Shown here in pieces: positions 19,436 through 28,900 of a DNA stretch of 64,000 nucleotides; positions within the stretch are counted from its first letter, which is position 1; each line of letters starts with the position of its first letter. The notes below the pieces were generated by a model that saw only the letters and a program-made list of their open reading frames with translations, was not told the origin of the DNA and did no database searches. The position numbers and the translations under genes are program-made. This DNA comes from Fannyhessea vaginae DSM 15829. GTDB lineage: Bacteria; Actinomycetota; Coriobacteriia; Coriobacteriales; Atopobiaceae. Where the stretch lies: positions 184,522 through 248,521 of the forward strand of contig NZ_ACGK02000002.1 in the NCBI RefSeq assembly GCF_000159235.2, read 5' to 3'.

Positions 19436-19473
19436 AAGAAGCAGGTATCAGTGGATATCTGCTTCTTTTTTTG
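19436..19473 (+). terminator. Rho-independent terminator of tpiA
   Basis: AGAAGCAGGTATC/GATATCTGCTTCT stem (13 bp, one G-U), loop AGTG, then a run of T. Confidence 0.94.
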
Positions 19474-19665
19474 AGTTGTTTGTATTGTTCTATTTTTAAC
19501 GTAACCGATATTCTTTTTCAATTTTGGTGCTCCATCTTTTCTACCAATTTTGTCTAGCTTTCGTTTATATCTTAAGTTTGTGATATCATACATGTGTTTT
19601 ATTGTGTGTTCGCGTAACACATGCGCATGATGTGCGTCTGCTGTATGCGATGAAAAGGAGTATTC

Positions 19666-19914
19666 GTGAGTCCACTTAATTTTGCTCTTCTGGTTGTGCT
19701 TGCACTTTCTGGTTTCTTTACCGTTATTCTTATTTTAATGCACTCAGGAAAAGGAACAGGCGTTTCCGACATGATTGCTTCTTCGATGTATAACTCAACT
19801 GCTGGTTCGGGCGTTTGGGAGAAAAACCTTGACCGTCTTACCATTATCATGGCGCTTATCTTTGGTCTATGCATTTGTGTCATGGCCTTAACATTTCCTT
19901 TGGGTGTCATCTAA
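19666..19914 (+). CDS. secG: Preprotein translocase subunit SecG
   Basis: 82 residues, GTG start preceded by AAAAGGAG. Two membrane helices (about 4-24 and 56-78) flank the conserved cytosolic segment HSGKGTGVSDMI…TAGSGVWEKNLDRLT, typical of actinobacterial SecG. It supports SecYE-mediated protein export. In many actinobacteria secG closes the gap-pgk-tpi cluster, as here, though a strong terminator now separates it from tpiA. Confidence 0.95.
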   Translation: MSPLNFALLVVLALSGFFTVILILMHSGKGTGVSDMIASSMYNSTAGSGVWEKNLDRLTIIMALIFGLCICVMALTFPLGVI

Positions 19915-19964
19915 GCTCATATTTTTTCAGCCTACTTTGGAATCTAGATTACAAATTTATGAAT

Positions 19965-19988
19965 ACGCACGAGCAATCGTGCGTTTTT
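19965..19988 (+). terminator. Rho-independent terminator of secG
   Basis: ACGCACGA/TCGTGCGT perfect 8-bp stem with a GCAA loop and five T. Confidence 0.92.
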
Positions 19989-20075
19989 GTTTATGTCGTG
20001 CATGAGGTTTTCTCAAAGAAACATTTATGTGGCTTTAGGTATTTTAGTTCCTTTCAACCTAACTTTTTTCCAGAG

Positions 20076-20107
20076 GAACTCTTTCTTAAACGAGCTCTTT
20101 CTTAAAC
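20076..20107 (-). repeat. 16-bp tandem duplication at the alkD stop
   Basis: GAACTCTTTCTTAAAC (20076-20091) and GAGCTCTTTCTTAAAC (20092-20107) are adjacent copies with one mismatch. The second copy contains the alkD stop codon, the first lies just beyond it. Confidence 0.85.
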
Positions 20108-20815
20108 GCTTTTACGTATATCTTCGCCTGTGATGATCTGCTTTCCTTCTCGGATTTTTTGCATGCTTCGCTTTTTAATACGTGTGTCAAGATGTGTATT
20201 AGTTGCTAGATAGTTACTTATAGAGCTGGGATCTTTCTTATAAAGCGTTTGTATATACCACGCCGCGCCCATTTGCACGTAATAGGGCATATCGTGGGGT
20301 AAGTGTGCAATGATATCTAAGCTAGCCAACTTTTCATGTTGCGTCAGCTTAGAGCAGCCAACAAGTTTTATAAGCAAAACAAGAGCAATACGCTTACCCC
20401 ATGGATCATCTTTTTGCAGCCACTCTAGTGCTTGTTTTGCATAATTCCAAGAGTTTATCTTAAGCATTTTTGGCGCAGTGCAATCTGTTACCATCCAGTT
20501 AGTGCAAAAGGGGATAAACAACCCCATTCTATCTGTCCACGTTTCAAAATGTGTTTCATTATTTAGCATAATCATATGCAGCATATTCATTTCAAGATAA
20601 GGATGCGGAAGTGCCTGTAAAAATTCACCGCGGAGTTTCTTGTTTACCTTATTTGCATATGTACGTAAAAGGGGAGTGCGTATTCCTAAAATGGTCTGCG
20701 GGTTAGTATGAGGCACAAGCTTTGCATTAAAACGTGCAAGACGTTCAGACTGATAAGGGCGTATATCACGCAAAATCTTTGCATGTACATCTTTTAATAA
20801 GCCATCTTTTTGCAT
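20102..20815 (-). CDS. DNA alkylation repair protein (AlkD-like HEAT-repeat glycosylase)
   Basis: 237 residues of helical HEAT-like repeats: GIRTPLLRTYANKV, NWMVTDCTAPKM, DDPWGKRIALVLLIK and the MGAAWYIQTLYKKDP region, as in the AlkD/AlkC-like family that excises bulky alkylated bases. NWMVTD carries the Trp/Asp typical of the active cleft. The start is placed at the Met (20815) preceded by GGAG at 6 bp; a longer reading up to 20980 would add an atypical hydrophobic, His-rich leader. Convergent with secG; monocistronic. Confidence 0.82.
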   Translation of the reverse strand: MQKDGLLKDVHAKILRDIRPYQSERLARFNAKLVPHTNPQTILGIRTPLLRTYANKVNKKLRGEFLQALPHPYLEMNMLHMIMLNNETHFETWTDRMGLFIPFCTNWMVTDCTAPKMLKINSWNYAKQALEWLQKDDPWGKRIALVLLIKLVGCSKLTQHEKLASLDIIAHLPHDMPYYVQMGAAWYIQTLYKKDPSSISNYLATNTHLDTRIKKRSMQKIREGKQIITGEDIRKSV

Positions 20816-21169
20816 GTAAATCTCCATGGTTGTAGCTGTTTTAATCGATAGTAGTATAAATGATCTCTGCAAATAATGAGTATAGCCGCATCTATAGTGC
20901 CAAGATACAAGAATATGCTGGTATTTGGACAAAACATGCATTGCAATGCAGCACATAAGAGAAAAATACTTACAAATCAAAAAACAAATGATACGCCACT
21001 ATGTCTATTGGAAAAATTAGCCTCAAGTATTTCATAATTGTTAACATTTATAGAAAGAGTTTGCATACGTATGCATAACGGGGCAAAATAATACGCAAGG
21101 AAAGTTCGTTATCCCGTTCGTGTATTCAAGCGTGCGTATAACGTTTGGACTATGAGTATTGGAGGCATC
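20816..21169. promoter_or_regulatory. alkD / oppA divergent intergenic region
   Basis: 354 bp without a convincing gene. Contains GTTAACA near 21041, like GTTAAC elements before arc genes, and GCATACGTATGC (21063-21074), a perfect 12-bp palindrome about 95 bp before oppA that may be an operator. Confidence 0.4.
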
Positions 21170-22819
21170 ATGGCGAATGAGAAGCTTATGATGGGGCGTC
21201 GTAGCTTCATTGGCGGCAGTATCGCTGCAGCTGCATTAACTGCGCTTGCAGGATGCGGAAAAAAAGGTGGATCTGCTTCAGGTGACAAAAGTGGAGGAAG
21301 TAAGGGTGGTACTCTTAAATTCTACATTAATGAGCCTGTTGCAATTGACCCGTATAACACTCAAGAATCAGAAGGTAGCCAAGTTGAGCACAACTTGTTC
21401 GATCCTTTAACTACATTTGACTGGAAAACTCACAAGGTTGTTCCTTTAGCTGCAGAGTCTTGGGATATATCTGATGATGGTTTAACCTATACCTTCCATC
21501 TTGTTCAAGGTGCAACATTCCACAACGGTGATAAAGTTGATTCACAATCATTTAAACGTGGTTGGGAGCGTATTGCATCTCCTAAGATGAAAACTCCTTC
21601 TCAAATCTCATTCCACCTTTCACCAATTGCTGGTTATGAAGAATTCCACAGTGGAAAAGCAGATTCTATTTCTGGTCTTTCTTGCCCAGATGAGAATACT
21701 TTTGAAGTTAAGCTTACTGCTCCTATGTACGACTTCCCCTATGTAGCAGCATGTATTGCTTTGGTTCCTGTTCCTCAGGCAGCTGTTGACTCACCTGATG
21801 ACTTCTTGCTTGCTCCTATTGGTAATGGTCCTTACCAGATGGATGGTAAATGGGAAAGCGGTCAAAAGATCGTTCTTAAGCGTTATGACAACTACTATGG
21901 TTCCAAGAAGGCTAATCTTGATTCCATCGTATTCTCGATTCAAAAAGACCCCAACACTGCTTATCGTGAGTTTGAAGCAGGCAACATGGACTTTTGTGCT
22001 GTTCCTACAGGACGTCTTAAAGAGAATATCGACAAATATGGTCAATCTGCAGATGGTGACACAGTAACTCCTGATAAGCAAGTTCTTACTGGTCCAACGC
22101 TCGGTGTTTACTATCTCTTGCTTAACCTTAACGATCCAGTTATGAAAAACGTCAATCTTCGTCGTGCAATTTGTATGGCAATTAACCGTCGTAACATTGT
22201 TGACACCTTGTTTGAAGGACTTCGTACTCCTGCAACTAGCTTCATTCCTGTTGCTTTGGATAACGATCCATTTAGCGCTTGGAAATACTGCAAGTATGAT
22301 GTTGATGCAGCTAAGAAGCTCATCGACGATAACGGACTTAAAGGCACCGAAATTACCCTTACCTATAACTCTGGTGGTGGACACGAAGACCTTATGTCTG
22401 CTGTTCAAGGTGACCTTAAGGCTATTGGCTTGGAAGTTAAGCAAAAGACTCTTGAGTGGGCTGCTTACTTAAGCGCTTGCCAAAATGGTGATTACCAAAT
22501 TGGTCGTATGGGCTGGGTTGCTGACTATCCAACGCTTGATAACTTTATTTATCCTTGCTTCTTCTCAACTGCAGAAAACAACATGGGTAAATATAACAAT
22601 CCTGATGTTGATAAAGCTATTAATGCTGCACGTCTTGAGAAAGACGAAGAGGCTCGTAAGGCTAAATACCGCGAGATCAATGCTCAAGTTGCAGAAGATT
22701 GTCCTTTGATTCCTATTTTGTACTACTCACACAATCACGTAGGTTCTTCAAAGATTCAGCAATTCTTCTACAATCCACAAAGCATTGGTAACTTTGTCGA
22801 CGCAGAAGTAAAGGCTTAA
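21170..22819 (+). CDS. oppA: Oligopeptide ABC transporter, substrate-binding lipoprotein
   Basis: 549 residues, SBP family 5. The N-terminus has twin arginines (GRRSFIGGSIAAAALTALAGC): a Tat-like motif followed by a lipobox LAGC, so it is probably exported folded and lipid-anchored outside the membrane. A Gly/Ser/Lys linker follows, then the binding domain (IDPYNTQESEGSQVEHNLFDPL; YKLTAPMYDFPYVA-like; NLRRAICMAINR). It captures peptides for OppBCDF. ATG 21170 is preceded by TTGGAGG; an ATG at 21152 contains that site and is rejected. A strong hairpin follows the gene. Confidence 0.92.
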   Translation: MANEKLMMGRRSFIGGSIAAAALTALAGCGKKGGSASGDKSGGSKGGTLKFYINEPVAIDPYNTQESEGSQVEHNLFDPLTTFDWKTHKVVPLAAESWDISDDGLTYTFHLVQGATFHNGDKVDSQSFKRGWERIASPKMKTPSQISFHLSPIAGYEEFHSGKADSISGLSCPDENTFEVKLTAPMYDFPYVAACIALVPVPQAAVDSPDDFLLAPIGNGPYQMDGKWESGQKIVLKRYDNYYGSKKANLDSIVFSIQKDPNTAYREFEAGNMDFCAVPTGRLKENIDKYGQSADGDTVTPDKQVLTGPTLGVYYLLLNLNDPVMKNVNLRRAICMAINRRNIVDTLFEGLRTPATSFIPVALDNDPFSAWKYCKYDVDAAKKLIDDNGLKGTEITLTYNSGGGHEDLMSAVQGDLKAIGLEVKQKTLEWAAYLSACQNGDYQIGRMGWVADYPTLDNFIYPCFFSTAENNMGKYNNPDVDKAINAARLEKDEEARKAKYREINAQVAEDCPLIPILYYSHNHVGSSKIQQFFYNPQSIGNFVDAEVKA

Positions 22820-22865
22820 GTCCTTACAACGTCATACGTGTGTAGTACCTTAGCAGGTATGTAGT

Positions 22866-22898
22866 GCGGGAGCTGACATCAAAATGGTCTGCTCCCGC
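22866..22898 (+). terminator. Intercistronic hairpin after oppA
   Basis: GCGGGAGC/GCTCCCGC perfect 8-bp stem, a T-T mismatch, then GAC/GTC. No clear T tract follows, so it is better read as mRNA stabiliser or weak attenuator giving oppA excess over oppBCDF. 22899-23180 is AT-rich; TTGACA at about 22952 and TATACT near 23052 are possible promoter parts. Confidence 0.65.
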
Positions 22899-23180
22899 TT
22901 GCTATATCAAGAATTTACAAGATTCATAGATGTAAGCTAGGTACTTTGCGTTTGACATTGCATTTTGAGGTGAATTGTGCAAAAAACGAGTATCTTGTGT
23001 TTTCTCTTTTAACATTGTGTTAAAAATTCACTGTATCTTTTCTAATAGGCTATACTTTTAAAGTCTATGTAATTAGCTTTATATGCATTAGGGCGTATAT
23101 ATGAGCGGTAGAGGGTTTTCATAGCGCGCTTGCAGCTAATTATTTGTTTGTTGTCAAACTAAACAAGGGGATTCGTACTT

Positions 23181-24218
23181 ATGATCAAGTACATAATGAA
23201 GCGTCTTCTTCAGTTTATACCTGTATTTTTAGGTGTAACACTTATCCTGTTTGTTATGGAAAATGTGGTTCCTGGAGATCCTGTTAAGCTTATGGCGGGA
23301 GAGAAGAAACTCGACGCAGTAACAGAGCTTAATTTAAGAGCTACCTTCCATTTTATCGAGACCGATGATAATGGGGCTCCCATATTCGATGAACAAGGCA
23401 ATACCATAGATACTCCTTTATGGAAACGCTATGCCTTGTTTGTAAGCGGTTTGCTTCAGGGAGATTTGGGCGTTTCTTTCCAGCGGAGCGGACAACCTGT
23501 TACACAAATTCTTCTTGCTAAGTATCCGTATACTATTAGCCTTTCCATAGTTGCTATTTGTCTTGAAGCAATTGTGGGAATTGGTGCTGGTATGATTTCG
23601 GCAATTAAGCGATATTCGTTTTGGGATATGTTTGTAACGCTTGCAACTTCGGTACTGGTTGCCATGCCTGCATTTTGGCTTGGTATGCTTCTTCAGCTCT
23701 TCTTTGGTATTGTCCTTAAAGATCTTACTGATGGATTCTTCTATTTGCCAATCTCTGGTGTAGGTGGTCCTGGCTCTAACTTTGATGACTGGATGTATTA
23801 TATTCTTCCTGCTGTTACTCTTGCTTCTGTTTCTACTGCATACGTTGCAAGAATTATGCGTTCGCAGCTTTTGGAAGTTCTTAACCAAGATTATATTAGA
23901 ACTGCTCGTGCAAAAGGACTTTCCCGTCGAAACGTTATTTGGCATCATGCACTTAAGAATGCGCTTATTCCTGTCGTTACCTATATCGGTTTGGATTTCG
24001 GTGGTATGATGGCAGGAGCTATTCTTACCGAAACCGTTTTTAACTGGCCTGGCGTTGGTTTTGAAACCTATCGTGCTATTACACAGCGCGATTGGCCTAC
24101 TGTTTTAGGATCGGTAACCGTAATTGTTGTGGTGGTTATGGTCATCAATCTTCTTGTTGATGTTTCATATGCCTTCCTGGATCCTCGCATTAGATTCAGT
24201 TCATCTAAGAGCGAATAA
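23181..24218 (+). CDS. oppB: Oligopeptide ABC transporter permease
   Basis: 345 residues, six membrane helices, BPD-transport permease fold. N-terminal MKRLLQFIPVFLGVTLILFV and GDPVKLMAGE are typical for OppB/DppB. The EAA loop that docks the ATPases reads TARAKGLSRRNVIWHHALKNALIP, followed by LTETVFNWPGVG. An extracytoplasmic loop at about 50-75 is typical of the type. AAGGGG precedes the ATG. First gene of the tight oppBCDF run. Confidence 0.93.
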   Translation: MIKYIMKRLLQFIPVFLGVTLILFVMENVVPGDPVKLMAGEKKLDAVTELNLRATFHFIETDDNGAPIFDEQGNTIDTPLWKRYALFVSGLLQGDLGVSFQRSGQPVTQILLAKYPYTISLSIVAICLEAIVGIGAGMISAIKRYSFWDMFVTLATSVLVAMPAFWLGMLLQLFFGIVLKDLTDGFFYLPISGVGGPGSNFDDWMYYILPAVTLASVSTAYVARIMRSQLLEVLNQDYIRTARAKGLSRRNVIWHHALKNALIPVVTYIGLDFGGMMAGAILTETVFNWPGVGFETYRAITQRDWPTVLGSVTVIVVVVMVINLLVDVSYAFLDPRIRFSSSKSE

Positions 24219-24229
24219 GGGGAGTGTGT

Positions 24230-25219
24230 ATGATGAGTTTAAAAAATATGTTTGATAAGTCAAAAAAATTAAAGCCTATAGGCATTCAAACTCCTGAGGA
24301 GCAAAAAGAAAATGCTCCTAAAGAGGGCTCTGATCCTATTGATAAACCAAAAACCAGAACTATGTGGGGCGATGCGTGGGGACGTTTAAGCCGCAACAAG
24401 CTTGCCATTGCTTCCATTATTTGGATTATATTTATGATTTTAGTAGCCTTAACTGCCGATCTTTGGGTACCTCAAACACTGGGTAACCCAACCGAGATTG
24501 ATTCTACGACAATGGCGCAGAGTTCAAGACTTCCACCATCGCTTGAGCATCCTTTTGGTACCGATACGCTCGGACGTGACGTGTTGTGTCGTGTTATCTA
24601 TGGTGCGCGTATTTCACTCTCTGTTGGTGTGCTGGCTACTCTTATTTCGACTGTTATTGGTTTGGTCATGGGTTCGTTCTCTGCCTACTATGGTGGTATT
24701 TGGGATACGCTTATCATGCGCTTGGCCGATATTTTTCTCGCGTTTCCCTATATTTTGTTTGTAATTGCCATGTTAGCAGTTATAGGGCCTGGTATTCAAA
24801 ACGTATTTCTTGCTATTGGTATTCTTGGATGGCCTTCGATTGCGCGTGTCTTTAGGTCGGCTATTCTCTCTGTTAAATCAGCCGATTTTGTTGATGCTGC
24901 CCGTTCAATGGGAGCATCTGACGCTCGTATTATTATGCGTCATATTTTTCCAAACTCTGTTGCATCTATCGTCGTTTACTCTACGATGAATATCGGTGGT
25001 GCAATTCTTACCGAGTCTGCTCTTTCCTATCTTGGTATGGGTGTTATTCCTCCCGATCCTTCCTGGGGAATTATGATTCAAGATGGTCAGATTTATCTTG
25101 CAACACAACCTTGGCTTATGATTATGCCGGGTCTTGCAATTCTTACAACAGTTTTGTCCTTCACGCTTTTAGGTGACGGTCTGCGCGATGCGCTTGATGT
25201 AAAAATGAAGGATGCATAA
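24230..25219 (+). CDS. oppC: Oligopeptide ABC transporter permease
   Basis: About 329 residues. A polar N-terminal tail (about 1-45) leads into WGDAWGRLSRNKLAIASIIWI, then HPFGTDTLGRDVLCRVIYGAR, the hallmark of OppC/DppC, and the EAA loop ARSMGASDARIIMRHIFPN. C-terminal LLGDGLRDALDVKMKDA is typical. AAGGGGAG is just upstream; ATG 24230 or 24233 are both possible, GTG 24224 overlaps the ribosome-binding site. Spaced 11 bp after oppB. Confidence 0.94.
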   Translation: MMSLKNMFDKSKKLKPIGIQTPEEQKENAPKEGSDPIDKPKTRTMWGDAWGRLSRNKLAIASIIWIIFMILVALTADLWVPQTLGNPTEIDSTTMAQSSRLPPSLEHPFGTDTLGRDVLCRVIYGARISLSVGVLATLISTVIGLVMGSFSAYYGGIWDTLIMRLADIFLAFPYILFVIAMLAVIGPGIQNVFLAIGILGWPSIARVFRSAILSVKSADFVDAARSMGASDARIIMRHIFPNSVASIVVYSTMNIGGAILTESALSYLGMGVIPPDPSWGIMIQDGQIYLATQPWLMIMPGLAILTTVLSFTLLGDGLRDALDVKMKDA

Positions 25220-25222
25220 GCC

Positions 25223-26353
25223 ATGGGGTCGAAGAAAATGTTTGATGTATCAAAGCTGTTTGCTTTTAGAAAAAAGAAAGATGGTGCGTGGGTAGATCTT
25301 AAGAATCAACCTGTACCTGAAGGTGCACACCTTTTGGAAGTTGATAATTTAAAGATGTACTTCCATACCAAAGACGGTATTGTAAAGGCTGTTAATGGCG
25401 TTTCGTATACCCTTGACCGTGGAGAAACACTTGGTGTTGTAGGTGAATCTGGTTCTGGTAAATCGGTTACGTCTATGACAATTATGGGTTTAATCGATAT
25501 GCCTCCAGGAAAAATCGAAGGTGGCGATGTTCGTTATCGTGGTCACTCTTTGCTTAAGATGAGTGAGCAAGAGATGGAACACATCCGTGGTAATGACATT
25601 GCTATGATTTTCCAAGATCCAATGACATCTTTGAATCCTGTATATACTATTGGTCACCAGCTGAGCGAAGGTTTACGCTTACATAAGGGTTATTCAAAAG
25701 AGGACGCGCTTAAACGCTCTATTGAGCTCTTAAGCTTAGTAGGCATTCCAAATCCCGAGCAGCGCGTTAAAGAGTATCCGCATGAGTTTTCAGGTGGTAT
25801 GCGTCAGCGTGTTATGATTGCTATGGCTCTTGCTTGTGATCCAGATATTCTTATTGCTGACGAGCCTACAACTGCTTTGGACGTAACCATTCAGGCTCAA
25901 ATTATTGAGCTTATGCAAAAAATGCAAAAGAAAAATGGTAACGCTATTATCATGATTACGCACGATTTAGGTGTTGTTGCCGACGTTGCCGATAAGATTA
26001 TGGTTATGTACGCAGGTTCTCCTGTTGAGTTTGGAACAGCTGACGAGATATTCTACAATCCAATGCATCCGTATACCTGGGGTTTAACGCGCTCTATTCC
26101 AGATGCGGTTATGACCGAGAAAAAGCCTTTGACGCCCATCGAAGGAAATCCACCTTCGTTGGTCAATGTTCCTAAAGGATGTGCGTTTGCACCTCGTTGT
26201 CCGTATGCAACAGATTTATGCAAGCAAAAGCGTCCAGAACTGTTTGTTACCGAAACTGGACATTATTCACGTTGTCATTATGCAAATGACCCCGAGTTTA
26301 TTTTGGCGCATACGCCCGAAAACTCAAGAACTAGGAAGGGAGGCCAAAAGTAA
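25223..26353 (+). CDS. oppD: Oligopeptide ABC transporter ATPase
   Basis: 376 residues. Walker [21 protein letters not shown], signature FSGGMRQRV, Walker [14 protein letters not shown] and [10 protein letters not shown] are all canonical. The OppD-type C-terminal Cys motif follows ([20 protein letters not shown] and a later Cys), which in relatives carries an iron-sulfur cluster. A 30-residue extension before the ATPase fold is rich in Lys. Starts 3 bp after oppC and overlaps oppF by one base. Confidence 0.95.
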   Translation: MGSKKMFDVSKLFAFRKKKDGAWVDLKNQPVPEGAHLLEVDNLKMYFHTKDGIVKAVNGVSYTLDRGETLGVVGESGSGKSVTSMTIMGLIDMPPGKIEGGDVRYRGHSLLKMSEQEMEHIRGNDIAMIFQDPMTSLNPVYTIGHQLSEGLRLHKGYSKEDALKRSIELLSLVGIPNPEQRVKEYPHEFSGGMRQRVMIAMALACDPDILIADEPTTALDVTIQAQIIELMQKMQKKNGNAIIMITHDLGVVADVADKIMVMYAGSPVEFGTADEIFYNPMHPYTWGLTRSIPDAVMTEKKPLTPIEGNPPSLVNVPKGCAFAPRCPYATDLCKQKRPELFVTETGHYSRCHYANDPEFILAHTPENSRTRKGGQK

Positions 26354-27468
26354 TGAAAGAGCACATGCAAGGTAGTGACGCTCAAGAAAGCCCAACGCCT
26401 TTAACCCTGGCTGATATAGAGTCTAACGTAAGCTCAGAGCATAAGTTTACTGGTAAGCCTCTTTTACATGTTGAGCATTTGTCAAAATTATTTCCTGTAT
26501 CAAGTGGCGCTCTATTTGGCAAGATGAAGAAGCGCTATGTACACGCGGTAAATGACATTTCGTTTGATATTTATCCTGGCGAGACCTTTGGACTGGTAGG
26601 CGAGAGTGGTTGTGGTAAGTCTACAACGGGTCGTTGTATTATGCGTTTAATTCAGCCTTCTTCTGGTGTTGTTGAGTTTGAGGGTAAAGACATCGTTAAG
26701 ATGAATAAAAAGGAATTAAAGCATATGCGTCGTAATATGCAATATATATTCCAGGATCCTTATGCATCTTTAAACCCTCGTTTGACTATTGGCGAAATTG
26801 TTTCTGAGCCTTTGGTGATTCACAACGTTATGCCCGATCGCGAAGAACGTATAGATTATGTTCGTAAACTTTTGGATGTTGTGGGTCTTAATCCTGAGCA
26901 TATTAACCGTTACCCACATGAGTTTTCAGGTGGTCAACGCCAGCGTGTTGGTATTGCGCGTGCGTTTGCATTAAAGCCAAAGCTTATTATCTGTGACGAG
27001 CCTGTTTCTGCTTTGGACGTTTCCATTCAAGCTCAGGTTCTCAATCTGTTGAGTGATCTGCAAAAAGAGTATAAAACTGCCTATCTGTTCATTGCGCACG
27101 ATTTATCGGTTGTTCAGCACATTTCCGATCGTATTGCCGTTATGTACTTAGGTAACATGATGGAATTTTCAGATTGGAAAAGCTTATATGCCGAGCCTAA
27201 TCATCCCTATACGCAGTCTTTGTTGAGTGCAGTTCCTATTCCTGATCCAGATATTCAGCACAACCGTAAGCGCATTATTTTGGCAGGAGATCCTCCTTCC
27301 CCAATTAATCCGCCTTCGGGTTGTCGTTTTCATACGCGCTGTCCTATTGCAAAAGATATCTGTGCCAAAGAGCCCATGCCTCAGCTGAAAGAAGTTGCAC
27401 CGGGTCATTTTTGTGCATGCCATTTTGCAGAAACGAACCCTATAAAAGAGGACTCCATTAAGTTGTAA
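26353..27468 (+). CDS. oppF: Oligopeptide ABC transporter ATPase
   Basis: 371 residues. Walker A GESGCGKSTT, FQDPYASLNPR, FSGGQRQRVGIARA, LIICDEPVSALDVS, IAHDLSVVQH; C-terminal GCRFHTRCPIAKDIC Cys motif. The insertion FGKMKKRYVHAVND before Walker A is typical of OppF/DppF. Start ATG overlaps the oppD stop (TAATG), so the two subunits are translationally coupled. Last gene before a strong terminator. Confidence 0.95.
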   Translation: MKEHMQGSDAQESPTPLTLADIESNVSSEHKFTGKPLLHVEHLSKLFPVSSGALFGKMKKRYVHAVNDISFDIYPGETFGLVGESGCGKSTTGRCIMRLIQPSSGVVEFEGKDIVKMNKKELKHMRRNMQYIFQDPYASLNPRLTIGEIVSEPLVIHNVMPDREERIDYVRKLLDVVGLNPEHINRYPHEFSGGQRQRVGIARAFALKPKLIICDEPVSALDVSIQAQVLNLLSDLQKEYKTAYLFIAHDLSVVQHISDRIAVMYLGNMMEFSDWKSLYAEPNHPYTQSLLSAVPIPDPDIQHNRKRIILAGDPPSPINPPSGCRFHTRCPIAKDICAKEPMPQLKEVAPGHFCACHFAETNPIKEDSIKL

Positions 27469-27474
27469 GTTTCT

Positions 27475-27510
27475 AAAGCGCACGTTTTTTTACGAGACGT
27501 GCGCTTTTAT
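27475..27510 (+). terminator. Rho-independent terminator of oppBCDF
   Basis: AAAGCGCACGT/ACGTGCGCTTT perfect 11-bp stem with a T-rich loop and TTTAT tail. Confidence 0.92.
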
Positions 27511-27569
27511 TGTATTAGTACGTGTGTTTCTTAGGCGCTCTCCTACGTTTTAGAATCAACTATGTTAGT

Positions 27570-27598
27570 TTGACAAACTCAAATCCATTCGTTATAGT
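27570..27598 (+). promoter_or_regulatory. Sigma-70-type promoter upstream of cysK
   Basis: TTGACA (27570-27575), 17-bp spacer, TATAGT (27593-27598): near-consensus. The transcript would carry a leader of about 250 nt before cysK (27856); I see no classical T-box or SAM riboswitch core in it, but GTTAACGTTACGTTAC near 27664 is repetitive and could be a binding site. Confidence 0.65.
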
Positions 27599-27855
27599 CG
27601 TCTCCTATTACAATTTCGGCGGATAAAGGAGCGCGCATGTATCATACCAATATGATGACATGTTGTTAACGTTACGTTACTGTGGTGCATTTCATAAGAG
27701 AAGTATTGTTTGCGGGTACTAGGCATAGATAACATCTAGTTTGTGTTAAATGCTTTTACACTAGAACCCCGCAAATACGTAATCACTTTATTATCTAAAA
27801 TTACTTTTAAAAATTAAAAACAATTAAATAAAACCAATACGTAAGGGGAAATATT

Positions 27856-28788
27856 ATGTCTACCATCTATAAGTCCATTCAAGAACTCGTAGGTCGCACT
27901 CCACTTCTTGAACTCACACACATCGAAAAAGAATACAATCTAGCAGCAAAAATCCTCGTGAAACTTGAATACTTAAACCCAGCAGGCTCTGTAAAAGACC
28001 GCATCGCAAAGCAGATGATTGAAGAAGCAGAGGCCGCAGGCATGCTTAAACCAGGCTCTGTAATTGTTGAGCCAACTTCTGGAAACACGGGTATTGGTCT
28101 TTCAATGATTGCGCAAACCAAGGGATACAAAAGTATTATTGTGATGCCAGAAAGCATGTCTATTGAACGCCGAAATCTCATGAAAGCTTACGGCTCTGAG
28201 CTTGTGCTTACTCCTGCTGCAGATGGCATGAAAGGTGCAATTACAAAGGCGAAGGAAATCGTTGACAGTACTCCAAACGCATGGACTCCAGGACAATTTA
28301 CCAATCAAGCAAATGTACACGCGCATTACAACACAACTGGTCCAGAAATTTGGCAGGATACTGACGGAAACGTTGATATGCTCATTGCTGGTGTTGGAAC
28401 TGGAGGCACAATCACGGGTACTGGTACCTATTTAAAGGAGCAAAATCCGCAGCTTGAAATAATTGCAGTAGAACCAGCTGATTCTCCTGTTCTCTCAGGT
28501 GGTAAGCCAGGAGCTCACAAGATTCAAGGAATTGGCGCGGGGTTTGTGCCAGAAGTGCTTAATCAAAACATTTACGATCGTATTTCTCAGGTAACCAATG
28601 AAGATGCAATCGAAACTGGCAAACTTATATGCAAAAAGGAAGGCATTCTTGTGGGCATTTCTTCTGGAGCTGCAGTTTGGACAGCGATTGAGGAAGCAAA
28701 AAGAGAAGAAAACATCGGCAAAGTCATTGTTACGATACTGCCAGATTCAGGAGATCGATACTTGTCTACTGCATTATTTGAAGACTAA
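27856..28788 (+). CDS. cysK: Cysteine synthase A (O-acetylserine sulfhydrylase)
   Basis: 310 residues. PLP enzyme joining O-acetylserine and sulfide to cysteine. PLP Lys in NPAGSVKDRIA (about 42), substrate loop PTSGNTGIGLS (about 68-78), phosphate-binding GTGGTITGTG (about 176-185), ISSGAA and C-terminal LPDSGDRYLSTALF. AAGGGGAAA precedes the ATG. Proline is mostly encoded by CCA here, whereas neighbouring housekeeping genes mostly use CCT, suggesting a different history. cysE follows after 112 bp. Confidence 0.97.
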   Translation: MSTIYKSIQELVGRTPLLELTHIEKEYNLAAKILVKLEYLNPAGSVKDRIAKQMIEEAEAAGMLKPGSVIVEPTSGNTGIGLSMIAQTKGYKSIIVMPESMSIERRNLMKAYGSELVLTPAADGMKGAITKAKEIVDSTPNAWTPGQFTNQANVHAHYNTTGPEIWQDTDGNVDMLIAGVGTGGTITGTGTYLKEQNPQLEIIAVEPADSPVLSGGKPGAHKIQGIGAGFVPEVLNQNIYDRISQVTNEDAIETGKLICKKEGILVGISSGAAVWTAIEEAKREENIGKVIVTILPDSGDRYLSTALFED

Positions 28789-28900
28789 CTTTATTGAGGA
28801 ACATTACTATAAAATCGCGAGTTTTGATCAACTAATACATGCAGACACTACATAATAATTGAAACGAGAAAATAAAAAAGAAAATACTGGAGATTAATGT

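Noticed and set aside
27598..27855. Riboswitch or T-box in the cysK leader
   Set aside because: A 250-nt leader exists, but no T-box core or SAM riboswitch conserved motif was recognised.
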